Assembly: GCA_964469215.1 (NCBI GenBank)
Contig: CAYXYB010000006.1
Location: forward strand, 62,001 to 126,000
From: SKPS01 sp964469215
Lineage (GTDB): Bacteria; Bacteroidota; Bacteroidia; Bacteroidales; SKPS01
Direction: 5' to 3'
Length of the DNA: 64,000 nt
Shown piece after piece: positions 53,901 to 63,770 of the stretch. Made by a program: the position numbers and the translations under genes. The number at the start of each line of letters is the position of its first letter. Position 1 is the stretch's first letter. The notes below the pieces were generated by a model, which saw only the letters and a list, made by a program, of their open reading frames with translations, ran no database searches and was not told the DNA's origin.

Positions 53901-55148
53901 TTAAATGACGAACAAATTTAGTATTCTTTTAGACTTAAGGAAGAATGACATAAAAATAACAAAATATGTCAGACAATAAGCGTATGCAACACCCATATAT
54001 CCAAAATAATATACACCAATATAATGTACCAATAACATTATAACGAGGCTGACAATTGAAATACGGCCTATGAACGATTGGTAATCGTAGTGAATCAGTA
54101 CGGGTTGAATAAAAATTGACAAACCGTTAAAAATCATACCAAGGGACAACCAGATAATGAATTGATCTGCTGAATAATAGTCTGGTGTTGACATTACACG
54201 TATGACAGTACCCGATGCTAAATTTACAAAAAGAAAAGCTGCAATAACGATACTGAAATGCATATAAAACATTCTGACTATATTGGATTTATTGGCACTA
54301 TTATTTTTCGACAGCTCTTCAAAAATAAAAGGTGACCATGATAGATTGAGTGTAACAATTATTATCATTACCACATAAGCAATCTGGTAGCCAACAGAAT
54401 AGATGCCGAGAATCTCTTTTGTAAAGAACAATTGCAGAAAGAGAACACCAATTCTGTTACCAATAACAGATTGCAGAGAATTAGGAAGGAGTGTTGTAAG
54501 AAATCTGATAAAATTTTTAAACAAATTGTATTTGAAGCACAAGTTAAAATAGCCATTTGTTCTTAAGATGTATAATGCAACAATTGCAGAGATAATATTT
54601 GATAAAATAATACCTATAATTCTGCCCTCCCAACCTACAAGAAAAACCGATACAAGCAGAAGGGTAGCAATGAAATTAATTGATGTGTTTGCTATTTGAT
54701 TTACACCAAATGAAAGTACCTTTTTTTGATTTCGGAAAACTGTAAGTAGAACATTAAACAATATATATGCAAAAGAGTTAAGGGGTATAAGCAACATCCA
54801 AATAACCGGTAAGCCATAAAAATCTGCCAATGGTTGATATGACAAAACCAGTACCAGCATTATTAAAATATTCAGCACAAACACAACAAACACACCATTT
54901 CCAATGATTTTGGCTATTTCATTCTTTGGTTGCTTAAAGAAGAATTTGGTAATATATAGTTGTATTGTTGATCCGCTTATTGCGTTGATTATGGCTACAT
55001 AAGCCGTAAAAAGCGCTATATTGGCGTAAGCATCCGGATTGAGATAGCTCGTTAGTACCGGTAATAGCAAGAATGGTAGGGCATTATTTATCAAAGTGGC
55101 TAAAAAATAACCACCTGACATCTTGCCAAAAACTTTAATGGAATTCAA
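53901..55148 (-). CDS. Oligosaccharide flippase (Wzx)
   Basis: A 415-residue polytopic protein of the polysaccharide-export branch of the MOP superfamily: FGKMSGGYFLATLINNALPFLLLPVLTSYL, with about 12 helices. It is different in sequence from the flippase at 42375. It opens the transcription unit that runs through the GT and sugar-modification genes. The 276-bp region upstream (55149-55424) is AT-rich and shows no gene. Confidence 0.88.
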   Translation of the reverse strand: MNSIKVFGKMSGGYFLATLINNALPFLLLPVLTSYLNPDAYANIALFTAYVAIINAISGSTIQLYITKFFFKQPKNEIAKIIGNGVFVVFVLNILIMLVLVLSYQPLADFYGLPVIWMLLIPLNSFAYILFNVLLTVFRNQKKVLSFGVNQIANTSINFIATLLLVSVFLVGWEGRIIGIILSNIISAIVALYILRTNGYFNLCFKYNLFKNFIRFLTTLLPNSLQSVIGNRIGVLFLQLFFTKEILGIYSVGYQIAYVVMIIIVTLNLSWSPFIFEELSKNNSANKSNIVRMFYMHFSIVIAAFLFVNLASGTVIRVMSTPDYYSADQFIIWLSLGMIFNGLSIFIQPVLIHYDYQSFIGRISIVSLVIMLLVHYIGVYYFGYMGVAYAYCLTYFVIFMSFFLKSKRILNLFVI

Positions 55149-55424
55149 ATTGTCAGACTCTTTAGCATTATACTCCTTTAAATTTCAATAGACCTGGTAA
55201 TAGCTTTGTAATAATTTGTAAAAAATAGTTTTACATTAGCTCACCTTTACTTAATTTAGATATATAAACTGGTTATTACTAGAAATCACTTTAAATGATT
55301 GGTTCTATAATATTCGCCTAATGTTCATATGTTATACTTCTGACAAACAAGATTTTTTACTTCATTAATAATAAATATGGTAAACGCAAGTCAGAAAAGT
55401 AAAACGATCATGTAAAAGTAATCA

Positions 55425-55907
55425 TTAACATGTTCTAATATGTTCTTTTGCAAATATTCTTTCAACAAATTCTCTGAAAGCACCTTCACCGCCACCTTTT
55501 TTGGTTACCAGTTTAACCTGCTCTTTAACATTATCAGGTGCACTTGAAGGTGCACCTGAAATACCTACGTTTTTTAGTAGCTCGATATCGTTATTATCAT
55601 CTCCTATATATGCCACTTCTCTAAGAGTAAGATTTAATTTTCTGCACAGGTTAGCTGCTACCTCAAGTTTGTTTTCGACTCCTTGAAAAAGATAATCAAC
55701 ATATAGTTTTTCACTTCTCCTTTTTACGATATCAGTTTCTTCACCAGTAATGATTCCAACGGGAATATTGTTCTTATGACAAAGAAGCACACCTGCACTA
55801 TCATATGTGTGAAATTTTTTCATTTCATTACCATGTTGGTCGTAGTACATACCTCCATCTGTCCAAACACCATCAATATCTGTCAGTACAAGTTTAATAA
55901 TTTCCAT
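55425..55907 (-). CDS. KdsC-like HAD phosphatase
   Basis: A 160-residue cap-less HAD phosphatase of the KdsC type. Motif I is LVLTDIDGVWTDGG with both Asp, motif II IITGEE, and motif III YIGDDNNDIELL. Relatives remove phosphate from KDO-8-P, or from nonulosonate-9-P (for example the KDN-9-phosphate phosphatase of Bacteroides thetaiotaomicron). The second is favoured because the gene directly follows a NeuB-like synthase. Confidence 0.88.
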   Translation of the reverse strand: MEIIKLVLTDIDGVWTDGGMYYDQHGNEMKKFHTYDSAGVLLCHKNNIPVGIITGEETDIVKRRSEKLYVDYLFQGVENKLEVAANLCRKLNLTLREVAYIGDDNNDIELLKNVGISGAPSSAPDNVKEQVKLVTKKGGGEGAFREFVERIFAKEHIRTC

Positions 55908-56948
55908 CTATTGCAAATTTTCTAGTTTTATTATTTCATTTATTTGGATGTCGGTTGATGCTCTATTTCCAATAATTAAATTTCTGTCATGCCATTTAAC
56001 ACCGGTTCCAGGGGATAATAGGTGTATATCCTTTTCTGAAATTATTTCACCTGTTTTAATCTTACGTAATGCTGCAACTGATCGTTCAAGTTTCATTTTA
56101 GTATTTTCAACATCATCACAAATAAAAATATCTTCATAACCCATTGATAACTCTAAATTTCGTATATCCCTCAACATACGACCTATCCCATCAATACCCA
56201 GTGAACATGCTTGATCAGTACCTTTCATAAGACGGTCTAATGTTATATGCTTTTCAATTATTTCAGCTCCCAATGCAACAGCAGCAATTGGTGTAGCAAT
56301 CCCAATAGTATGATCAGAATATCCAATACGATATTGACCGTAGTTCTTCTTAAGATATGAAATTGTTTTGAGATTTACATTTCTATATTGCGTCGGGTAT
56401 TCCGATACGCAATGTAGAATCGATATATTTGAGTGATATTTAGTAATAAGTTCTATTGCAATGTCAAGTTCTTTCTTGCCTGACATACCGGTTGAAATAA
56501 TTAATGGCAGATTGGTTTCAGCCATCATTTCCAGGAGAGGAAGATTTGTAAGGTCACGTGATGCTACTTTTAAACGATCAGGAGTAAAATATTTAAATAT
56601 ACGGAATGCACCTTTTGCGCAAAGAGTTTCAATGAAGTCAAGCTGAAGGCTTTTAGAAAATTTATATAGCTCAAAATGCTGTTCATCGTCCAGTTCAAGA
56701 AATTTTCTGTGCTCTCCATAAGTTTTTCCAAAAGAATGGGGTGAATCATAAGCTTTTTTCATCTCACTGGTTGAAAGTTCCTGTTTAAGATCCCGTTTCG
56801 TCAGTTTAACTGCGTCCATTCCTTTGAGTTGTTCTCCAAAGAGTTTGTCAACCACAGGTCGGGCAGCTATCTCAATCAGAAGCTTTGCTATATCTACAGA
56901 CCCATTATGATTCTGACCTATTTCACCGATTATGTATGTGTCACTCAT
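55908..56948 (-). CDS. neuB: NeuB-like nonulosonate(-9-phosphate) synthase
   Basis: A 346-residue enzyme. It has IIGEIGQNHNGSVDIAKLL at the N-terminus, the NeuB TIM barrel (DAVKLTKRDL, LKVASRDLTNLPLLE, YSDHTIGIATPIAAVALGAEIIEKHITLD) and a C-terminal SAF domain (IISEKDIHLLSPGTGVKW). It condenses phosphoenolpyruvate with a hexose or hexosamine. The adjacent phosphatase suggests that the substrate is a 6-phosphate and the product a 9-phosphate. Which nonulosonate is made is open. Confidence 0.9.
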   Translation of the reverse strand: MSDTYIIGEIGQNHNGSVDIAKLLIEIAARPVVDKLFGEQLKGMDAVKLTKRDLKQELSTSEMKKAYDSPHSFGKTYGEHRKFLELDDEQHFELYKFSKSLQLDFIETLCAKGAFRIFKYFTPDRLKVASRDLTNLPLLEMMAETNLPLIISTGMSGKKELDIAIELITKYHSNISILHCVSEYPTQYRNVNLKTISYLKKNYGQYRIGYSDHTIGIATPIAAVALGAEIIEKHITLDRLMKGTDQACSLGIDGIGRMLRDIRNLELSMGYEDIFICDDVENTKMKLERSVAALRKIKTGEIISEKDIHLLSPGTGVKWHDRNLIIGNRASTDIQINEIIKLENLQ

Positions 56949-56950
56949 AA

Positions 56951-57703
56951 TTACTTTTGGTTTTGATTGATTTCTTTTTGCATTTTTTGAATCCAGTTTT
57001 TGTTTGAAATGACAAAATCGCTTAAATGGTTGCTTTCGAAATTAATGTTTTCCTGAATCGCAATGGCAAATATTTCCTGTGCAATCTTAAAATCCTCCTG
57101 TGTATCTACTGTTAACCTGATCTGATTTGCTTCAACAGATACTGGTATCTGATGAAAATGCAATAAAAATTTGTCCTGATTAGAATAAATATAGTTGGTT
57201 ACATGTTCCATAAATATTTTGTCTTTTGTCATTGATTTAATTTTTATTATTGCAGTTGTCTTTACAGCTTCACCCCAGAATCCGTAATGGGTTTTAATCG
57301 TGGGGGTTCCATTACTCAAGGAATATGCCCAGTAATCAACATCAGTTTTTTCAAATTCATTTATCATGAATTTTAGTGCTGATAAGTCAATGAAAGGATT
57401 ATCTGCACAGATTCTTATGAATCTGTCCAGATTAAAATATGATGTTGCTTGTATAAATCTTTCCAATACATTTTCCTTTTGCCCTCTATAAACATCAATA
57501 CCTTTTTGCTTGGCAATTTTCTCTAATATATTGTCAGCCTCATCCGTTGTTGTTGCAAGGTATACAGGAATTTTGAAATTACATTCCATAAACCTATCTG
57601 AAAGAATTTCAAAAATACCTTTTCCTTTATAAAAAGGCAATATCATTTTATCTGGCAATCTTTTTGAATCTCTACGAGCTTGAATTATTATTGCTATTCG
57701 CAT
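56951..57703 (-). CDS. Cytidylyltransferase (SpsF/CMP-nonulosonate synthetase-like)
   Basis: A 250-residue nucleotidyltransferase: IIIQARRDSKRLPDKMIL is the N-terminal CTP-binding motif, followed by RICADNPFIDLSAL and LTVDTQEDFKIAQEI. This matches the PF02348 family in its SpsF form. Position 2 bp before the NeuB gene suggests activation of the nonulosonate to CMP-sugar. The SpsF branch is less well characterised than NeuA. Confidence 0.82.
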   Translation of the reverse strand: MRIAIIIQARRDSKRLPDKMILPFYKGKGIFEILSDRFMECNFKIPVYLATTTDEADNILEKIAKQKGIDVYRGQKENVLERFIQATSYFNLDRFIRICADNPFIDLSALKFMINEFEKTDVDYWAYSLSNGTPTIKTHYGFWGEAVKTTAIIKIKSMTKDKIFMEHVTNYIYSNQDKFLLHFHQIPVSVEANQIRLTVDTQEDFKIAQEIFAIAIQENINFESNHLSDFVISNKNWIQKMQKEINQNQK

Positions 57704-57877
57704 TATTATAGGTTAATATTAGTTATAGCTTAATTTTTGATCTCAATTATTGAATACGATTTCATTATATTTTCATAATCTTGTGTAAGACAACCAATTC
57801 TATTTTAAAAAATCTTATAAATGAATTTTTACTAATATTACTTTATATAATAGCTTCATAAGTTAAGTTATTCAAAT

Positions 57878-59587
57878 TTAGTAATTATTTACTAGTGACT
57901 TGTCGATTAAGCTTTTATTAATTTCATATAAATATATTGTCCAATAGGAATTCTCATTCCCAAAAACGCCGTTTAATATTAGTGCCTCATTAGAATCTGA
58001 ATTTATTTCTGCACTCGACAGAATGTATTCTGCCCCCATGCTAATAATTTGTTCATAATTAAAGTCTAAATGATGAATAACTGGTTGATCATTACATAAT
58101 AAATTGCGACCGATTTCAGCAGAATAAGCGTAACATCTGGAACCCCAATTGTCGAAATAGTTCTTTAAGTCTTCGTCTTTATCAAGTTCTTCAGCAATGA
58201 TTTTTCTAAACTCATGTTTATATGATAATGGATAGTTTGTAAAGTAACCATCAATAGTATAAAACCCGTTGTATTGAGATATTGCTGGATGAAGACCGAC
58301 ACTAATAACCCTGTAATCACAAGGTTTACGACCTATATGTTGAATTATTTCTTTGAATAAATCAGGTGAGTAAAACTCATTGTATGAAGGCTGATCCCCT
58401 TTCTGAAGGCACTCATGCTTATTATATAAAATCAATACCTGGCATAGGAAAATAAAGGCTACTAATTGTTTGCCATATCTCGGCATTTGATTTATAAGTA
58501 CAATTGCTGAAAGAGCAAAAAGGATATACCATAGCATCGGAAGTAAAAAATGGAATCGAGAGAAATTAAATGATGAAAAAACGCCCATTGCCATTTTTAA
58601 AGGTTCCAACCCCCGCCAATCCCAAAATCCAAAAAATCCCGAAATTAGTATTATCATTATGAACACCTTGAAGAATAATTTTGAATTTAGCCCTCTTACT
58701 AGAATAAAGGCTAAGGCAGCAATTACTGTTGGAAGTATGATTCTGAAATGAATACTGCTCGCATGATACTGTCCATATAAAAAAACATCTTTTGCATTAA
58801 GTAACGATCCAAAAAAACCTGTATTAAAGGCATTGCTAAATTCAGTTCGATGTGAAACGAAATTTTCATCAATAAAAAATTTAAAAAATAACCTGTAGTT
58901 AACAAGGACATACGACAGTGTCATAACAGCAATTGAAATCAAAAAAAAGATAGATATGCGTTTGTGTTTAATCAGATCATATATCCATAATCCGAAAATA
59001 ATAATCAGAAAAAATATAAAACTCAACACAAAACTTGAATAAAAGGGGATTAATATAATAATTATCCAATCTCGAATCTTTTGTTTGTTTTCCCTGAAAT
59101 TGAGGAATGAGTAAAGAACAAGCGGTTGGCCCGCAACACTAACACCTATTGAAGGATAGAATGGTAAAAGTGAGAATGTAAGCGCAGCCCCGCATGCAAG
59201 AAATTGATATTTATTATCCTTGATAAGAAACCTGGAAATTAATAAGTACATGCCTATAAATGCTGTCAAACGAATTATTATCTGTCCTATAATAATTGCA
59301 ATATATGGGTCGAAAAAATAATATATCCAGAATCTAAGGCTAAAATCAGGTCCTTTTCTCTTGGGTAGCCCTGCAAAATAATTTTTATCACATATTTCAT
59401 TTGAAGATAACTCTGCTTTTTTACGATTAGCAACCACTTTTGCTTTTGCATGCGAAGAATCGAGATTGTCATGGATCAGTATATATGGATCATCAGCGAG
59501 ATATGGGATAAAATAGGCTATGAAAAGTAAAGCACTAATAAGCAACAAGAACCATTTATTATTAACTATAGTCTTGATATTAAGCAT
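57878..59587 (-). CDS. DUF6044-like polytopic membrane protein
   Basis: A 569-residue protein with about 11 predicted helices. After the first helix comes a conserved-looking loop (DDPYILIHDNLDSSHAKAKVV), and the second half ends in a soluble region with INSDSNEALILNG. It resembles YkoS/DUF6044 membrane proteins, thought to be GT-C-like. The function is unknown. The gap downstream (57704-57877) shows no gene. Confidence 0.65.
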   Translation of the reverse strand: MLNIKTIVNNKWFLLLISALLFIAYFIPYLADDPYILIHDNLDSSHAKAKVVANRKKAELSSNEICDKNYFAGLPKRKGPDFSLRFWIYYFFDPYIAIIIGQIIIRLTAFIGMYLLISRFLIKDNKYQFLACGAALTFSLLPFYPSIGVSVAGQPLVLYSFLNFRENKQKIRDWIIIILIPFYSSFVLSFIFFLIIIFGLWIYDLIKHKRISIFFLISIAVMTLSYVLVNYRLFFKFFIDENFVSHRTEFSNAFNTGFFGSLLNAKDVFLYGQYHASSIHFRIILPTVIAALAFILVRGLNSKLFFKVFIMIILISGFFGFWDWRGLEPLKMAMGVFSSFNFSRFHFLLPMLWYILFALSAIVLINQMPRYGKQLVAFIFLCQVLILYNKHECLQKGDQPSYNEFYSPDLFKEIIQHIGRKPCDYRVISVGLHPAISQYNGFYTIDGYFTNYPLSYKHEFRKIIAEELDKDEDLKNYFDNWGSRCYAYSAEIGRNLLCNDQPVIHHLDFNYEQIISMGAEYILSSAEINSDSNEALILNGVFGNENSYWTIYLYEINKSLIDKSLVNNY

Positions 59588-59710
59588 AATAATATATCAA
59601 TTAGGGTTAAAAGTTAGAATTCGTATTTAAATTGCAAGTATCACCTAGGTTTTAATCTAATTTTAATCGCGAAGATAGTTTTTTAAGTGTTACCCTTAAT
59701 TAAAACCAAC

Positions 59711-60709
59711 CTATTTTACATACCAAGAGTATGTATCTGAAAATTTGGGATGCCCTTGTCGTATCTGCTTCCAGAAGAACGTTGAATACACGACCTGCCC
59801 GTTGGTATTCAAATGAAAAGGTTCTGCAAATAGGGTGCTGTCACCATGCTCGTCCAGTTGATCAAAGGTTCAAAAGATGGGTGTATCAAAACCCGCCTTG
59901 ATTAGATGGGAGACGTATTCATTGTGAATGTCTGCTGCATTTACGCTATAATCTTTGGTGAAATCTGAACGTTTTGGTGGGATAAAAGCTTCGAATTGAA
60001 TGCTATGTTGTCTGCACCAAACGGCGATCTTTGTTAGATACTCAAATTGAAGTTGTGACCATCCAAACTTCTTTGTTTCGAACCAGCTGGAAACCGAATG
60101 GTTGAAGTTTTTGGGTATCCTTGTCAGGGCAACTGAACCGTAATCGTTTGGTATAGCAGGCCGTAGGTTTGTCTGCACGGTATTGCAAGTTGTTCTGAAA
60201 ATATAGGTGATCATGCCTTTATACCTTTTTTTCATTGCACTATGATCTGAATATAATTGGTAACGTACTGCTTCCAAAGGTAGAAAGTCGAGATAAATAT
60301 AGGGTTGCCGGTGTCTGTAGTACCGCTTCGCATAAATCCATGGATCGAGCCCGAAATACATTTTTTTGATGTTTGATCGGTCAAGACTGTTAAGGATAAA
60401 ATAGGTTTCAATGGGATCTCTGGCATCCATTGCAATGTTTACGAAACTGTACTTATGTTCTGAGAGTTCATTCAACACATTGCAGGAGAGGCCATATCGT
60501 ACACTGGAGCTACCTGCAAGTATAATCAGGGAATCGGCTTCCATCTCATTGATCCATTCATAGTCATTCATCTGTTCGCAGAAGAGTTCTTTCAAGCATG
60601 CTTCAGAAAGCATAACGGGTCGCCAGATCTCAATCGCTAACTCCAACAGTATGAAAATAGAAGCAGGAATAGTTGTGAAAAATAATAATTTACTTATAAA
60701 TATCTTCAT
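59711..60709 (-). pseudogene. SGNH/AlgJ-DltD-like acyl esterase, broken by TGA
   Basis: The readable part (60709-59873) starts MKIFISKLLFF with one membrane anchor, has the nucleophile block LAGSSSVRYG, and ends GFDTPIF. A TGA at 59870-59872 follows. The same frame then continues for about 50 codons as TFDQLDEHGDSTLFAEPFHLNTNGQ to a stop at 59711. FHLNTNG looks like the His/Asn-containing C-terminal block of this family, so the catalytic part lies beyond the stop. With the MBOAT gene upstream it would form an O-acetylation pair. The start at 60709 was chosen for the membrane anchor. Confidence 0.8.
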
Positions 60710-60737
60710 AGGCTCAAAACTGAAAATAAATAAATTC

Positions 60738-62162
60738 CTATTCTTTGCCCCCAAACCAGAAGATAGCGACAATCAATGCATAATAGAAGCTATATCTGAG
60801 GGGGCGCCACCAATTTAAACCCATACTGGCGATGGCATATTGATGTTCACGGCATAGCCACTCAATGATCAGGAGGATCGCTGTGAGCAGTAACGTGATC
60901 AATGCTCCATCACGTTCCGGGAACCTGGGTATAGATACAAGTGGTTGGGAGAAAACACCTACGATGTATTGCATTGCATGGTTCAGATCGTTGGCTCTGA
61001 AGAAGATCCATGCCAGTAGGGTAAGCCCGAAAGTGATACTGATTCTGATCAAATCACCTACAGTGGGTAACCAACTCCCTTTGGCCACAATGTCTATATG
61101 GTTCCTGTTGTTTTGGGTAAGGAGCAGTGGTAGAAAGTACAGGGCATTCAAGGCTCCCCACACGATAAATGTCCAGTTGGCTCCATGCCAGAAACCACTG
61201 ACAATGAAGATGATGAATGTATTTCGGATTTTCATCCCTAATCCCCCTTTGCTTCCCCCAAGTGGGATGTACAGATAGTCGCGAAACCAGGTTGAGAGGG
61301 AGATGTGCCATCTGCGCCAGAACTCTGCTATGTCTCTGGAAAAGTAAGGGAAGGTAAAATTGCGCATCAGATTGAATCCAAATAACTTGGATGTTCCAAT
61401 GGCTATATCTGAATAACCCGAAAAATCGCCATAAATCTGGAATGCAAAGAAGATGGCTCCCAGTACCAGAGTGATTCCTGTATAGTCTGCCGAGTTGTTA
61501 AAGATTATGTTGGCGTACTCGGCACAATTGTCGGCAATCACGATTTTCTTGAACAAACCTTAAAGTATCTGCCTTAGTCCGTCAACGGCCTGGCTGTAAT
61601 CGAAGGATCGTTTCCGGTAGAATTGAGGCAACAGATTAGGAGCACGTTCAATGGGCCCGGCTACCAGCTGTGGAAAGAAACTCACAAAGGCTGTAAACGC
61701 AAAAAAATCGCGCGTGGATTCAAGTTTTCGGCGGTAAACATCAATGGAGTAGCTAAGTGTTTGAAAGGTGTAGAAGCTTATTCCAACAGGCAGAATAATG
61801 TTGAGGGAGTTGGCATTGAGCGTTCCACCGAAGAATGAAAACGTTTGGATGAAGTTATCCAGAAAGAAATTGTAGTACTTGAAAAAGCCCAGAAAGCCAA
61901 GGTTGACAATAATGCTGGTCCATAACAGCAGGCGTCTGATGTTTGTTTGCTGGTAACGGGCAAGGCCTAGTCCTACGGAGTAATCTACGAGTGTGCTGAA
62001 CAGGATCAGCGACAGGAATCGCCAATCCCACCAACCATAAAACAGATAACTGGCTGCCACCACCAGAAGGTTTAGCATTCGCAGGTTCCTGTTGGTCACA
62101 AACCAATACAGGACAAATACGATGGGGAGGAAAATAGCGAAATCTAGTGAGTTAAATAGCAT
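60738..62162 (-). pseudogene. MBOAT O-acyltransferase, broken by TAA
   Basis: The N-terminal part (62162-61560) reads MLFNSLDFAIFLPIVFVLYW through the MBOAT helices to DGLRQIL, followed by TAA at 61560-61562. The same frame continues as GLFKKIVIADNCAEY to the end at 60738. It includes FWRRWHISLSTWFRDYLYIPLGG and the active-site GFWHGANW. Relatives have Trp at the stop position (ILWGLFKK). TGG to TAA requires two base changes. The intact protein would be 474 residues and would transfer acetyl groups across the inner membrane to the polysaccharide. Confidence 0.92.
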
Positions 62163-62189
62163 GCTGATGTGAGAATTAGTCCTTTAGGA

Positions 62190-62358
62190 GTGAACGACTG
62201 TACGACTATACGACTGTACGCCTGGCTATTGGCTGTTGGCTTTTGGCTTTTGGCTTTTGGCTGTTGGCTATTGGCTATTGGCTGTTGGCTATTGGCTGTT
62301 GGCTTTTGGCTGTTGGCTGTTGGCTGTTGGCTGTTGGCTGTTGGCTGTTGGCTGTTGG
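62190..62358. repeat. ACGACTRT octamers followed by TTGGCTR heptamers
   Basis: The left part (62190-62218) has ACGACTGT and ACGACTAT units. From about 62223 the TTGGCTR heptamer runs for some 18 units, partly as TTGGCTTT. It lies between the MBOAT start and the third DUF4143 ATPase end. The ATPase stop at 62406 also lies in repeat-like CGTTAGCTGTTGGCGGTTGGC. Confidence 0.92.
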
Positions 62359-62405
62359 CGAAAATATAAGCGTTAAAGGTAGTGAAAAAAGCCAACCGCC
62401 AACAG

Positions 62406-63677
62406 CTAACGGCCATCGTCCAGCAGCCATTTCCAGGCGGGTATTACCTGTATTCCCGGATGTTCCGGCAGGCATGACGGGTCGGGTTCGGTTGCTGTAA
62501 TCAGTAATCCTTCCATAAGGTTGTGGCTTTGCATGGCCTCCTGTAACCCGTTGAGTTCCCTTGCCGCATTGTGGTGTTGAAGTTCCCATGTAACCTGAAT
62601 GGCCCGGATGATCGTGATACCCTCACGAATAAGGAAATCGCATTCGTATTTTCCGGAGTGATAAAACACTTCATGCCCTCTGCGACGGAGTTCGAGCAGC
62701 ACTGCATTCTCCAGGCTTCTCCCTTTGTTCTGCGAAAAGCTAAAGCCCAGTCTGTTCGAGAACCCGGTGTCGATTGCATACGCTTTCCGTGGATTCATGA
62801 TCTGTTTCTTCACAGAGTAATCGAATTTTTTCAAGAAGAGAAAGAGGTGCGATTGCTCATAATACCACAGGTAATCTTTCACAGAGCTGGTACTTTTTAT
62901 GCCGGAAATTTGCTGCAAGGTGCTGTATGAGAACCGTTTGCCGCAGTTGGATGCAAGAAATATCCCGATTTGCCGGATCTCCATCACCTGGCTTAGTTTG
63001 TAACGTGCAATGATATCGCGGTAAAGAATATCCTGAAAATAGTCGTTGATCAATTCAGGATCCTGTTCCTTCACCACCAACGGAAAGCCGCCATATTCCA
63101 GATAACGGTTAAAGCCCCCCCGAAGCAATGATTTTTGGTTAATATCCAGTAACCTGAGGTCGTACTCCAAACCGGAGGCGCGAAGGTACTCCCGAAATGA
63201 AAATGGGAACAGTGCGATCACTTTGTTTCTGCCGGTGAGGCTGGTCGAGATCTCAGAGCTGAGCAATCCCGCATTGGAGCCGGTAACAAAGATTTTCAAT
63301 CCCCGTTCATGCATCCGGTTGATGAATTTCTCCCAGCCCGGTACATTCTGCACTTCATCGAAAAACAACACCGGTTCTTTTCCATACAGTTCGAGGTGGA
63401 GGGTGAAGAGCTGTTCAGGAAGTTCGGTGTTTGCAAATGCTCTTTCATCGTCGAAATTGAAATAGCAAAAGTCGGCATCCAAGAGCCCCATTTGCTCTTT
63501 GATGAGAAAAAGAAGCGCTGATTTTCCGGATCGTCTGATCCCTGAGATGATCACCACTTGTTGGGTGCGAAGATAGGGGTTGAGATCTACATCGCGCTTA
63601 ATCAAATCTTTACAACGATTGAATGTAGAGCGTTGATCCAGATAGATCTCTTTGAGCCGTTCTTTGGACAGTTGCAT
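62406..63677 (-). CDS. AAA ATPase with DUF4143 domain (second subfamily)
   Basis: A 423-residue protein. Walker A is GIRRSGKS near residue 45, Walker B VLFFDEVQNVPGWEKF, then TGSNAGLLSSEIST and FPFSFREYLRA. The C-terminal DUF4143 region reads ECDFLIREG...IRAIQVTWEL: Gln-Val-Thr stands where the other two copies have Glu-x-Lys, so the nuclease-like motif is incomplete. It is not close to the other two in sequence. It has a full promoter: TTTG at 63732-63735 (-33) and TATATTTG at 63703-63710 (-7) on the minus strand. The role of the family is not known. Confidence 0.9.
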   Translation of the reverse strand: MQLSKERLKEIYLDQRSTFNRCKDLIKRDVDLNPYLRTQQVVIISGIRRSGKSALLFLIKEQMGLLDADFCYFNFDDERAFANTELPEQLFTLHLELYGKEPVLFFDEVQNVPGWEKFINRMHERGLKIFVTGSNAGLLSSEISTSLTGRNKVIALFPFSFREYLRASGLEYDLRLLDINQKSLLRGGFNRYLEYGGFPLVVKEQDPELINDYFQDILYRDIIARYKLSQVMEIRQIGIFLASNCGKRFSYSTLQQISGIKSTSSVKDYLWYYEQSHLFLFLKKFDYSVKKQIMNPRKAYAIDTGFSNRLGFSFSQNKGRSLENAVLLELRRRGHEVFYHSGKYECDFLIREGITIIRAIQVTWELQHHNAARELNGLQEAMQSHNLMEGLLITATEPDPSCLPEHPGIQVIPAWKWLLDDGR

Positions 63678-63687
63678 AAATTCATTG

Positions 63688-63735
63688 TTCGTTTACAGAG
63701 AACAAATATAGAACATATTATTCGTTTAAAACAAA
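63688..63735. repeat. Direct repeat of 33-bp period in the promoter of the third DUF4143 ATPase
   Basis: TTCGTTTA occurs at 63688-63695 and 63721-63728, 33 bp apart. Each is followed within a few bases by ACAAATA. The copies flank the -7 box. GTTC and GAAC words also form a small inverted pattern around it. This case is shorter than at the other two ATPases and so weaker. Confidence 0.5.
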
Positions 63736-63770
63736 TAAAATTTGTTTAACTTTGAGTTCGGGGATTAATG

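Noticed and set aside
35798..61562. Stop-codon reassignment or selenocysteine
   Set aside because: Three different stop codons (TAG, TGA, TAA) interrupt genes, and no SECIS-like hairpin was apparent after the TGA at 59870.
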